Assembly (NCBI GenBank): GCA_023458555.1
Contig: JAEWYS010000018.1
Coordinates: 124,001 to 188,000 of the forward strand
Direction: 5' to 3'
Origin: Bacteroidota bacterium
Lineage (GTDB): Bacteria; Bacteroidota; Bacteroidia; Cytophagales; Cytophagaceae
Length of the DNA stretch: 64,000 nucleotides
Part shown: in pieces, positions 28,590 to 36,154 of the stretch
Layout of the letters: every line of letters begins with the position of its first letter
Numbering within the stretch: position 1 is the first letter of the stretch
Translations under genes and position numbers: made by a program
Notes under the pieces: model-generated
Database searches by the model: none
What the model saw: the letters and a program-made list of their open reading frames with translations, nothing else
What the model was told of the DNA's origin: nothing

Positions 28590-28862
28590 ATGACAGAAGA
28601 AGAGACACAGCGGCAAAACAAAGATACCGGTAGCAATCACGGTTTGCCGGATTCGGAATTTACCGGCAAGGCAAGTATGAAGAAAATGCTTGTAAGCAGG
28701 ATCGGTAAGGTAGAGATAACCAGCTACAGCAACCTGGAATCCTGTGAAGACCGGATAAAGAAAAGGGAAAATATGCCCGATGAAATAAAAGATGGGGAAA
28801 CGTATACAGATGCGAAGATCTTTTCTCATAGGGGCAATTACCTGAAACCGGACAAAAAGTAA
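28590..28862 (+). CDS. Small charged protein at the end of the cluster
   Basis: 90 aa, 45 bases after the third paralogue and in line with it. Rich in Lys, Glu and Asp, with no clear copy of the core motif; only an RIGKVEITSYSNLES stretch faintly recalls the core's IGEV...VENLEA region. It may be a decayed fourth paralogue or an unrelated partner. No domain recognised. Confidence 0.45.
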   Translation: MTEEETQRQNKDTGSNHGLPDSEFTGKASMKKMLVSRIGKVEITSYSNLESCEDRIKKRENMPDEIKDGETYTDAKIFSHRGNYLKPDKK

Positions 28863-28921
28863 TCGGAATAGCTAAGCCATGCTTATCGGGGAAGCGCCAT
28901 TTTTTAGCTGGTGCTTATTCC

Positions 28922-28991
28922 CGTCGTTCCACTCTGAGGAATAACGATTATTTATAAGGCCTCCAGCTGTTTTTTTTACCATCACCAGCCG
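28922..28991 (+). repeat. Dispersed intergenic repeat, copy A (divergent)
   Basis: Shares the order GTCGTTCC, GAGGAATAACGA, TAAGGCCTCC and ATCACC with the copies at 39851, 40776 and 42021, but is degenerate. It lies between the small-protein cluster and the methyltransferase/nuclease pair, at the left edge of the AT-rich block. Confidence 0.5.
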
Positions 28992-29071
28992 AAAATTAAA
29001 GTACGTGTAGCCAAGCTGACAATCGAGTGATGGTGTGAGTCTGAATGATGGGGAGAGTATGCATTACAACC

Positions 29072-29659
29072 TCATATATTCGTAAAGTTAAATATCAAGT
29101 GTTTCAATATTCCAATGTCTGAATGGTTAGATTCATAGTAGGATTTAAGTAACTTATGTGATACAAGATTCAAGGTTTCGGAACTTCTCTTGTCGTTTAT
29201 TAGCATAGAATTAATTCCGTTTTTAGTTTCATCTACATTACCTTCTAATAAATAACCTAACATACATCCAATAGGATATTTTTTAGAAATATACCTATCC
29301 ATACCTTCTTTGATATAAGCCTTTTTCAAGTTGGAATCCTTTTCTTTTAGTCTTTTGGCTTCCATATAACATTCAGAGCGTGATTGACTATTCCAAGTTG
29401 AAAAGTAGAAGTCGATTCTATCCAATTTGTCGCCATATCCTTTTTCTAAAACATCGGTTTTAGGAGGCAGTTTCTTTTCTGTTTCACAAGTAATTTTAAA
29501 TTGACTAGTGTTGATATAGTTCTTAAATAGTTCAGAAAAATCATTTTCAAGCCAATCTGTCTGATATTTCTTTTCTACAATGGCTAAATTGTATGCATTC
29601 ACAACTAATTCAATACAATCATCTTCAAAAGCTTTTCTGTAAATCTCACTAAGCTTCAT
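29072..29659 (-). CDS. PD-(D/E)XK-like nuclease partner of the methyltransferase gene
   Basis: 195 aa. D83 in KLDRIDFYF and E100-A-K102 in YMEAKRL form the D...ExK pattern of PD-(D/E)XK nucleases. It overlaps the end of the methyltransferase gene by 11 bases on the same strand, so the two are cotranscribed and translationally coupled. It would be the cleavage subunit of a two-gene restriction-modification or related defence system. The family is not recognised; the motif is short, so the call is moderate. AT-rich like its partner. Confidence 0.55.
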   Translation of the reverse strand: MKLSEIYRKAFEDDCIELVVNAYNLAIVEKKYQTDWLENDFSELFKNYINTSQFKITCETEKKLPPKTDVLEKGYGDKLDRIDFYFSTWNSQSRSECYMEAKRLKEKDSNLKKAYIKEGMDRYISKKYPIGCMLGYLLEGNVDETKNGINSMLINDKRSSETLNLVSHKLLKSYYESNHSDIGILKHLIFNFTNI

Positions 29660-32600
29660 CGTATACTCCGTTTAAAATTTCGAGAATTAATTCGGAAGCA
29701 TCTTCAAAAGCCATTGATTGAGACCAAAATCTACGTTGGTTAGGACGAATAATATAAAAATCATCCCCTTTTTTATAGTTGAGTTTTTTTCTGAAATAGA
29801 TATTTTTTGCTTTCTGTTCCCACAAATATTTGTCGAGTTTTTTTAATTCATAAGCTACATTTTCATTTGATAGAAAAACATCTTTTTTAGTTTTCTCGTG
29901 AGATAGTTTTATCATCATCAATGGTGATGATTTTAAATCTTTTAGATTGTAAATAGTGGTATTTACAAATACATTTTGCCCTTCAAGGAATTCATTTAGT
30001 TCTGAAGATATTATTTGAGCGTATTCTATTGGTTGATTTTCTACAACAGGTAAAATTGCTTTTGACTTTTCTTGATTATTAAATAAATCCATTGAATAGG
30101 TAATAAAATCGTTAATAGATTCCTCGTTATTTGAATTGATACAATACAAGTCGGACACTATTTTATTAATTTTATTTTCTAATTTCTTTAAATTTACTTC
30201 CATAAAAGTAGACTGTAACTCATTTTCAATCTCTTTGTGAAGCGAAACCAATTCTTCTTCTATTTTTTGATTAAGAAAAACAGGGAATTTATATATTTCG
30301 TTAGGTTTTATTCTTTCTCGTTCTATTCCCCAAGAATTAGATATTAACAAAAGAAAATATGTTGCTAATTTTGAATTTAATATTGTAGACAGAAACCTTA
30401 ATTGATCTTTGTTATTCGATCTAAATCCTAAAACAGTACTATTAAAAGCAACAGGCTTTTCTACAATACTAAAACAAAGTTGATTGTTTTTAAAGCCCTC
30501 TTTTGTTAGTAATAAAGGACCACGAAAAATGTTTTTTCCTGTAGTTCTTCTAAAAACATTAATCTGAGGTAAATCATTAATATTTTTTACAGAATAGTGT
30601 TTTAGATAAACATCTATAGTTTCTTTGTTTTTCAGTAAATAATTTATACCGGAAAAAGAGTTTTTTGAGGTATAGAATCGTTCAATACGTTCAGGTCTTA
30701 TAAAGTTTAATTTGGAAATATCGTCATCTATAATTGGTTTTTCAGTCGATTTATTTAATGGTTGTAAACCAACGCTATATTCTATATTTTGTTCACTTAA
30801 ATATGTGCCAACGTTATGATGATTCTGTAATAATCTTTCTACCAATTGCCAATCATTCATTCCGCCCCACATTGCCACTTTCCAAATTTTGGTATCTGGT
30901 TTTTGACACTCTTCTCTTGGAATATATTTTATATCAGTCGAATCTATTGACAAACCTTCAATAACATTTGACCTAACATAAGTTTTTGGAGCATAGTAAA
31001 TAATGCTGTTACTAGGATTAATAGGGTGTTCTTTTTTATAAAATACTATGCTTATTGGTCCTGTAGCATCTCCGAACAACTGTCCTCCAAAATTCTTTTT
31101 GGCTTTACGTAAAATCGAAAAGTTAAACACTTTTTCTACATAGCATTTTTTAAAAAGCCATTCTCTAAAATTTTGATAAGTCCCTCCTGTGTTGGTTAAA
31201 ACTTTGGTATTAAAAATCAAGGCTATTTCTCCATTTGGAGCGAATAGAGTTGCCTTGTGTAGAAATGGTAATACCTTTTCTTTTGCAAAATTTTCATTGT
31301 TGCAATAATCTCTAATTGTATCTAATAACTTGTCAGTGCCAAAAGGCGGATTCCCCACAATAAGCTGAAAGTTCTGTAATTCATCTATTGAAGATAAATC
31401 GGAAATAGTATCACGGCAAAAGAGGTTTTTACCTTTCTTCTGCTCGTTCTTTTCCTTTGGGTCGTTTACTAAATAGGGTAAACGATAATCTGTATTTTGC
31501 CATAGATTTTTAGGGTCTAATTTATCAACCAAAGCTAAGTACAAACTAAAGGCAGCAACTTTTATGGCTTGGGGGTGAATTTCAATCCCAAAAATATTGT
31601 CTTTTAATAGCTTCACTAAAGTGTCAAAATCCGAAAGGTTATCAAGATTATGAGCTTTTTCATAACGTTTAACCAATCGTTTGAAACTCTCAACCAAAAA
31701 AATTCCCGAACCACAACTAGGGTCTAATATTTTTACATTGAATTCTTTTTCTCCATTATTTATAGGAAGCTTTTCGTTTAAAATAAACTCAACTAAAGAA
31801 GGTGGAGTATAATAAGTTCCTGAATCTTCTTTTAAAGTCGGGTCTGTTTCTGCCAAGAAATTTTCATAAATTTCACTTAGTAATTCAATTTGAATTATTT
31901 TGAAATTGAAAAGTCTGAATTGCCTCCAATCATCAAATAATTGTGCGTTATTGTTTTTTTCGTTTCCACGAATAAAACAAGTTTTAATTATTTGAAGCTG
32001 TTCTTTTGAAATATTTTCGTCTTGTTCCAATGTAAATACATTGCCATTGAATTGGTCTTCAAGTCGTTTGAATAAATCATAAGTAGCTGTCACATCATCT
32101 AAAATATCAAAATATGATTCAGCATCTTTTTTAATTTGACTATAAAAGTCTTTTTCGGCAGCACCTCTATCTTCAAGATATAAAAGGAATAGGGAACGAA
32201 GGATTATTTTATGGATAAAATCAATTTCTAGTCCTTGATTTCTTAAATATTCAGCCGTATTAACCAAACTGCTTACTAAATATTTATCAACTCGTTTTTG
32301 TAGATTGATTTTATCCCGAATTATTTTAGCATCGTCTAAAGTCCAGATAATTCCTGTGTCAATGGCAATTCTCGAAAACAGTTTGTTGAGTTCCTGCAAT
32401 TGCTGTTTATCGGAATATTGATAAGAATTAATTTCAGTTCCTTGCAACTCTTTTTTGTAATCAAAATCATCTTTTGTTACAATTAGTGGTTTTTCTGAGC
32501 AATTGTAAATACGGATTTCTGTTTCAGAATATACATACAGAAACAACACTTTTTTGTAGTTCCAAATTTTTCGTTGTGTTTCAGCAATGTCTTTTAAGGT

Positions 32601-32828
32601 TTCAACATCATTGAAATTAGTAACTTTTTTCAGAAAAACAGCAGGAAAACTATTGTTGGTTTCTTCGTCTGAATTGAAGTAAACTAAATCAACCCCAAAA
32701 TCTTTTTCTTTTACTTCGTTTAGGATTACGGCTTCACTGTCCGATAGTTTTTTATTACTTTCGATATCAATAGACTTGGTCCTATCTCGCCCCAAATCAA
32801 GGAATTCAAGTATGTCCAATTTTGTCAT
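29649..32828 (-). CDS. Eco57I-class DNA adenine methyltransferase / type IIG-like restriction-modification protein
   Basis: 1059 aa. Methyltransferase motif I is D369-PSCGSGIF and motif IV is N493-PPF, the signature of N6-adenine methyltransferases of the Eco57I/type IIG class. About 360 residues precede them, as in type IIG enzymes where that part is often a nuclease, but no intact PD-(D/E)XK triad was seen (D47 and K67 or K68 fit loosely). The C-terminal half probably holds target recognition. The overlapping 195-aa gene may supply cleavage. The gene is AT-rich compared with core genes and was probably acquired by transfer. A phage-defence role is family knowledge, not seen. Confidence 0.8.
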   Translation of the reverse strand: MTKLDILEFLDLGRDRTKSIDIESNKKLSDSEAVILNEVKEKDFGVDLVYFNSDEETNNSFPAVFLKKVTNFNDVETLKDIAETQRKIWNYKKVLFLYVYSETEIRIYNCSEKPLIVTKDDFDYKKELQGTEINSYQYSDKQQLQELNKLFSRIAIDTGIIWTLDDAKIIRDKINLQKRVDKYLVSSLVNTAEYLRNQGLEIDFIHKIILRSLFLLYLEDRGAAEKDFYSQIKKDAESYFDILDDVTATYDLFKRLEDQFNGNVFTLEQDENISKEQLQIIKTCFIRGNEKNNNAQLFDDWRQFRLFNFKIIQIELLSEIYENFLAETDPTLKEDSGTYYTPPSLVEFILNEKLPINNGEKEFNVKILDPSCGSGIFLVESFKRLVKRYEKAHNLDNLSDFDTLVKLLKDNIFGIEIHPQAIKVAAFSLYLALVDKLDPKNLWQNTDYRLPYLVNDPKEKNEQKKGKNLFCRDTISDLSSIDELQNFQLIVGNPPFGTDKLLDTIRDYCNNENFAKEKVLPFLHKATLFAPNGEIALIFNTKVLTNTGGTYQNFREWLFKKCYVEKVFNFSILRKAKKNFGGQLFGDATGPISIVFYKKEHPINPSNSIIYYAPKTYVRSNVIEGLSIDSTDIKYIPREECQKPDTKIWKVAMWGGMNDWQLVERLLQNHHNVGTYLSEQNIEYSVGLQPLNKSTEKPIIDDDISKLNFIRPERIERFYTSKNSFSGINYLLKNKETIDVYLKHYSVKNINDLPQINVFRRTTGKNIFRGPLLLTKEGFKNNQLCFSIVEKPVAFNSTVLGFRSNNKDQLRFLSTILNSKLATYFLLLISNSWGIERERIKPNEIYKFPVFLNQKIEEELVSLHKEIENELQSTFMEVNLKKLENKINKIVSDLYCINSNNEESINDFITYSMDLFNNQEKSKAILPVVENQPIEYAQIISSELNEFLEGQNVFVNTTIYNLKDLKSSPLMMIKLSHEKTKKDVFLSNENVAYELKKLDKYLWEQKAKNIYFRKKLNYKKGDDFYIIRPNQRRFWSQSMAFEDASELILEILNGVYDEA

Positions 32829-32943
32829 ATTGCTCCGTATTATACAAAATTTATACTAAAATACGAATTTGTCAGTTTGCAAACCTAGCCGTTTTCAAAT
32901 GAATCTGAAAATTGGTGGGATTTTTTGATGGTTGTGTGCGGGA

Positions 32944-33627
32944 CTATCTCGCTGTATTCCCAAATTTGAACTGGATTTTGGTGTTGGCATGCCGTAGCTT
33001 GATTGCCGTGCTGTCTACCGGATTGTCGGTTAAGTCTACATAGATGAGATTGGGCAGGCCTGTCAGATTGACATCCTGAATCTGATTGTTGCTCAGAAAA
33101 AGCTTTTCCAGTTCCTTGAGCTTATTGATGCTCGGATTCAGGCTGGTCAGCTTATTGTTGAACAGACCCAGATTGACGATGCCCATATAGTCTTCAAACT
33201 GCACATCGGAGATTTTATTAGAGCTAAGATTTAACATTGCTAGTCGCTGAAGGGAAGCGGGTATTGTTACAACACCTTCGATATAATTGGCATACAGGTC
33301 AAGTGTGATTAGGTTGGTTAGAGAATCAATATATGGTATGGACTGCAATGAAGTACTATTGATTGTCAGTACATGTAAATTTTTTAGATTATTAATTTCT
33401 TCGGGAACTTTCCAAAGACATCCGCCATCTGCAGTAATTTCCAAATCAGAAACCTTTCCATCATTACTTATTATGACCATTCTGGGATAATGGTTACATC
33501 CGGAAAGGTAATTGTTGATTTTGTTCAGAGCGACAAATTCCGGATAATATTCCGGTTTGTCTGCTTTGTTGTGGCATGAAAACAGGATAGTGAGCATACT
33601 TGTAATAAACAGTACGGTTCTTATCAT
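32944..33627 (-). CDS. Leucine-rich-repeat lipoprotein
   Basis: 227 aa. A lipobox (ILFSC, cysteine near 18) follows a short hydrophobic signal. From about 70 the protein is a run of leucine-rich repeats (LKNLHVLTINSTSLQSIP, LTNLITLDLYANYIEG, LAMLNLSSNKISD, LEKLFLSNNQIQD, LPNLIYVDLTDNPVD). A tethered protein-binding module is the likely role. It is the last of five exported genes downstream of the Rhs-core toxin gene and may be part of its immunity/accessory set, though LRR lipoproteins also occur alone. Confidence 0.65.
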   Translation of the reverse strand: MIRTVLFITSMLTILFSCHNKADKPEYYPEFVALNKINNYLSGCNHYPRMVIISNDGKVSDLEITADGGCLWKVPEEINNLKNLHVLTINSTSLQSIPYIDSLTNLITLDLYANYIEGVVTIPASLQRLAMLNLSSNKISDVQFEDYMGIVNLGLFNNKLTSLNPSINKLKELEKLFLSNNQIQDVNLTGLPNLIYVDLTDNPVDSTAIKLRHANTKIQFKFGNTAR

Positions 33628-33664
33628 GTGATATATGAGTCAACAGGATTCAATAAATCAATGA

Positions 33665-34336
33665 TTATTTATATCTGACGATAAATGATTTATTTCTATA
33701 GCTGATACTATCCACAAAGAGATTCTTATCATAATAAAAGATTTTATCCAGATTAAAACCGTTGCTTGTTCCAATTAATATACCATCCTTGTAATCAACC
33801 GAGTAAAAAATTTTGTTCTTATATTCTTTACGTATAGTGTTTTCATAGTAATATTCAGTCATTTTGATATCTAGCTTATTACAACCGTCTGATTTGATTA
33901 TTCCGGAGTATAAGGTATCGTAGAAATCGGGTATCAGATAAAGGTAATGCGTTTGATTCCGGTTTAATTTTTCTGTTTTTTCAAGCAATGAATATTTATG
34001 ATCTCCCCAATAGGAAAAAATGCTCAGGGAGTCATAACGATCCAGCTTTTCAACACTTGAAATCCGGTTTCGGGAATAGCTTTTCTTGATAATCTGATCC
34101 GGAAATGTACTGAGTTGATATACTTCAAAGGTGTCTAGGGTGTTTTTCTCTACTATAATTATTGAGCTATAGCTGAGAGTATCAGTTAAATTAAAGAAAA
34201 ACAATTCTGCAAATAGCAAACTAAGCCTCTCATCCTGAATGCAGACTGACTTCTTTTGGGTACAAAACGTACTAAAAACCAGGAGTAAGCTAATCCAGCT
34301 TGAGATTCCGATATTTTTCCAATAATCTTTTATCAT
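33665..34336 (-). CDS. Lipoprotein of unknown function
   Basis: 223 aa from ATG 34336. This start gives MIKDYWKNIGISSWISLLLVF and a cysteine in FSTFC that could be lipidated; the frame stays open upstream to 34396. The mature part is rich in Tyr, Asp and Ser. No domain recognised. It lies in the AT-rich run of exported genes behind the Rhs-core toxin gene, so it is a candidate immunity or accessory protein by position only. Confidence 0.55.
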   Translation of the reverse strand: MIKDYWKNIGISSWISLLLVFSTFCTQKKSVCIQDERLSLLFAELFFFNLTDTLSYSSIIIVEKNTLDTFEVYQLSTFPDQIIKKSYSRNRISSVEKLDRYDSLSIFSYWGDHKYSLLEKTEKLNRNQTHYLYLIPDFYDTLYSGIIKSDGCNKLDIKMTEYYYENTIRKEYKNKIFYSVDYKDGILIGTSNGFNLDKIFYYDKNLFVDSISYRNKSFIVRYK

Positions 34337-34455
34337 GTTCAGGGGAAATAGGATTATTTCGTTGTTTACTCCCCAGGTACTAGTCAGACATCCCAAGTGT
34401 ATCAGTACTTATCCAGGTCGAGCCACTTTTTTCATCTCAATCCATGTAAATAGTA

Positions 34456-34947
34456 TTAGTTGGAAAAACCAATGGTGTCTAGTATTGCGAGAGAATTATC
34501 TTCATTTTTCATTATTAGAGCTAGTCCACCTCCGCAAAACATGCCAGTTATACATGTATCAGGAGTTTTGTATACACAGTCGCTATAAATTCTGAAAATA
34601 ACCGTATCAGTTGCTATTTGGGGCTTCTTCAGTATAAGATAATGATCTCCATTATTTAATGAACAAATTTCAAGACTGTCTAATATTCTGAAGTTATATT
34701 TGTTAAATTCTTTAGAGCTTAACTCACGATTCAGACCAGCAAGGGGGTAAACCAGGAATCTTCCAAGACTGTCTTTGGTTTTTTCCCAATCGGTCAGCAT
34801 GGTTTCTTCCAATGCAATTTTAAAACCCAGATTAAGAGCTTTAAGTGTTAGATTATCAGAAGAATTTTGTGTGCTATTATGGCATCCAAAACCAATAAAA
34901 AGAGTAATTATTAGTAATAATGCACGCACTATGATTTTGTTATTCAC
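34456..34947 (-). CDS. Lipoprotein, paralogue of the preceding gene in the operon
   Basis: 163 aa with a GTG start (34947-34945) and a lipobox ending IGFGC. It aligns end to end with the gene at 34969-35433: LTDWEKTKDSLGRFLVYP matches LTDSEKAKNKKGKYRIY, and both end in a conserved block with CVY, DTCI.GM, CGGG and IG(F/W)S. A 21-base gap separates them. The recent-looking duplication is what immunity genes for variable toxins often show; that role is inferred. Confidence 0.65.
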   Translation of the reverse strand: MNNKIIVRALLLIITLFIGFGCHNSTQNSSDNLTLKALNLGFKIALEETMLTDWEKTKDSLGRFLVYPLAGLNRELSSKEFNKYNFRILDSLEICSLNNGDHYLILKKPQIATDTVIFRIYSDCVYKTPDTCITGMFCGGGLALIMKNEDNSLAILDTIGFSN

Positions 34948-34968
34948 AGCTTTAATGAGGTTTTAGGC

Positions 34969-35433
34969 CTAATCAGACCAGCCAATACTTTCTTCCAGTA
35001 ACCATTCCTCATCCTTTTTTACGTAGGTGAGATGCATGCCGCCACCACATAGCATTCCGATGATACAGGTGTCATTATCATTGTATACACATGTTGAATA
35101 AATTCGTACCCGGCCGGTGTCTTTGCTGATCTCCGGGTTTTTAATTTCAATAAAAAACTCATGTATCGTTAAGCTGCAAAGCTGGGATTTCTCCATGAGT
35201 GCCATTGTTTCCTGATCTTTTTCCAGGAGCTCTCTGATTGTCGGGTCCTCAGTATATATTCTGTATTTTCCTTTTTTATTCTTGGCTTTTTCAGAGTCCG
35301 TAAGATTATTTTCAATTAAGGAATACTCGATTACATTTCTGACCAATTGACTCTTAATCCGCTTATTCTCTATATCTGAAGTGTCAGAACATGATAAACA
35401 TAGGAGAGAGAATATAATTAAAGTTAATCGCAT
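34969..35433 (-). CDS. Lipoprotein, paralogue of the next gene; candidate immunity gene
   Basis: 154 aa from ATG 35433, which places a clear lipobox (CLSC) behind a hydrophobic signal; an upstream in-frame codon at 35469 would add 12 residues and spoil it. The conserved C-terminal block RIYSTCVY, DTCIIGMLCGGG and ESIGWS is shared with the 34456-34947 gene. No domain recognised. It follows the lipoprotein adjacent to the toxin by 16 bases. Immunity is inferred. Confidence 0.62.
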   Translation of the reverse strand: MRLTLIIFSLLCLSCSDTSDIENKRIKSQLVRNVIEYSLIENNLTDSEKAKNKKGKYRIYTEDPTIRELLEKDQETMALMEKSQLCSLTIHEFFIEIKNPEISKDTGRVRIYSTCVYNDNDTCIIGMLCGGGMHLTYVKKDEEWLLEESIGWSD

Positions 35434-35449
35434 CAATAGGCTGATTGTA

Positions 35450-36154
35450 TCACCAGGTAGCATAAGCAAACTTATCGGGATAAAGGAGGTGCGTCTTTAT
35501 AGAAAGGTGCTCTTTACTTGGTATGATCTTGATTGCTAATATTGTATTGAAGTATAAATAATATCGTATCATTTTATTTTCATCCAGAATATCAGTAAAA
35601 ACGGCATTCCATTGTATATCATCTTCTTTTATCTGCAAATACCGTTGTACATCCGGGATATTCTCCGGGGTTATTCTGTAATTATATTTTGTCTGTGAAA
35701 AACTCAGTGAATCAATCAGACAATCCAGCAAAGAATATATGATGACAGGATTATTTATTTTCTCGGCAGATAACATAGTGTTAACACCTTGCTCAAAAGT
35801 CAGGGATCTTTCCGGGTTGCCCGGATTCTGATAGAATAAATGGTCATTGTCCGGGATAAAAAATACCCTATCGTTTTTTTCTACTACATTGATGGCATAC
35901 TTGGATGTTCCACCCAGATCGGGGATTAATTCATGCCGGATTATTTTATATGCTCCGGATCGGGTAATGCAAAAGCGTTGTACGTTAAATAATTTCTTTT
36001 TCCAGTTAGCTGTCGTGGCAATCATAGGTCTGCTGGCAGAATCAGCGAGAACAACGGACGTGAGTGAATCAGAATAATCCGTTTCCTTTCTTTGACAAGC
36101 ATAAGTGAAAAGAAATGCTATTACGGATATGAAAACTATCTTTATGCTTTTCAT
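35450..36154 (-). CDS. Lipoprotein immediately downstream of the Rhs-core toxin gene; primary immunity candidate
   Basis: 234 aa. Signal and lipobox: MKSIKIVFISVIAFLFTYAC. Its ATG (36154-36152) comes directly after the toxin stop (TTA complement at 36155), a zero-base gap that gives tight translational coupling and equal output. The body is AT-rich like the toxin tip. No recognised domain. Among the five downstream genes it is the best cognate-immunity candidate by spacing. Lipidation would keep it in the cell envelope, so the toxin it blocks would have to act there or pass through it; that is inference. Confidence 0.65.
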   Translation of the reverse strand: MKSIKIVFISVIAFLFTYACQRKETDYSDSLTSVVLADSASRPMIATTANWKKKLFNVQRFCITRSGAYKIIRHELIPDLGGTSKYAINVVEKNDRVFFIPDNDHLFYQNPGNPERSLTFEQGVNTMLSAEKINNPVIIYSLLDCLIDSLSFSQTKYNYRITPENIPDVQRYLQIKEDDIQWNAVFTDILDENKMIRYYLYFNTILAIKIIPSKEHLSIKTHLLYPDKFAYATW

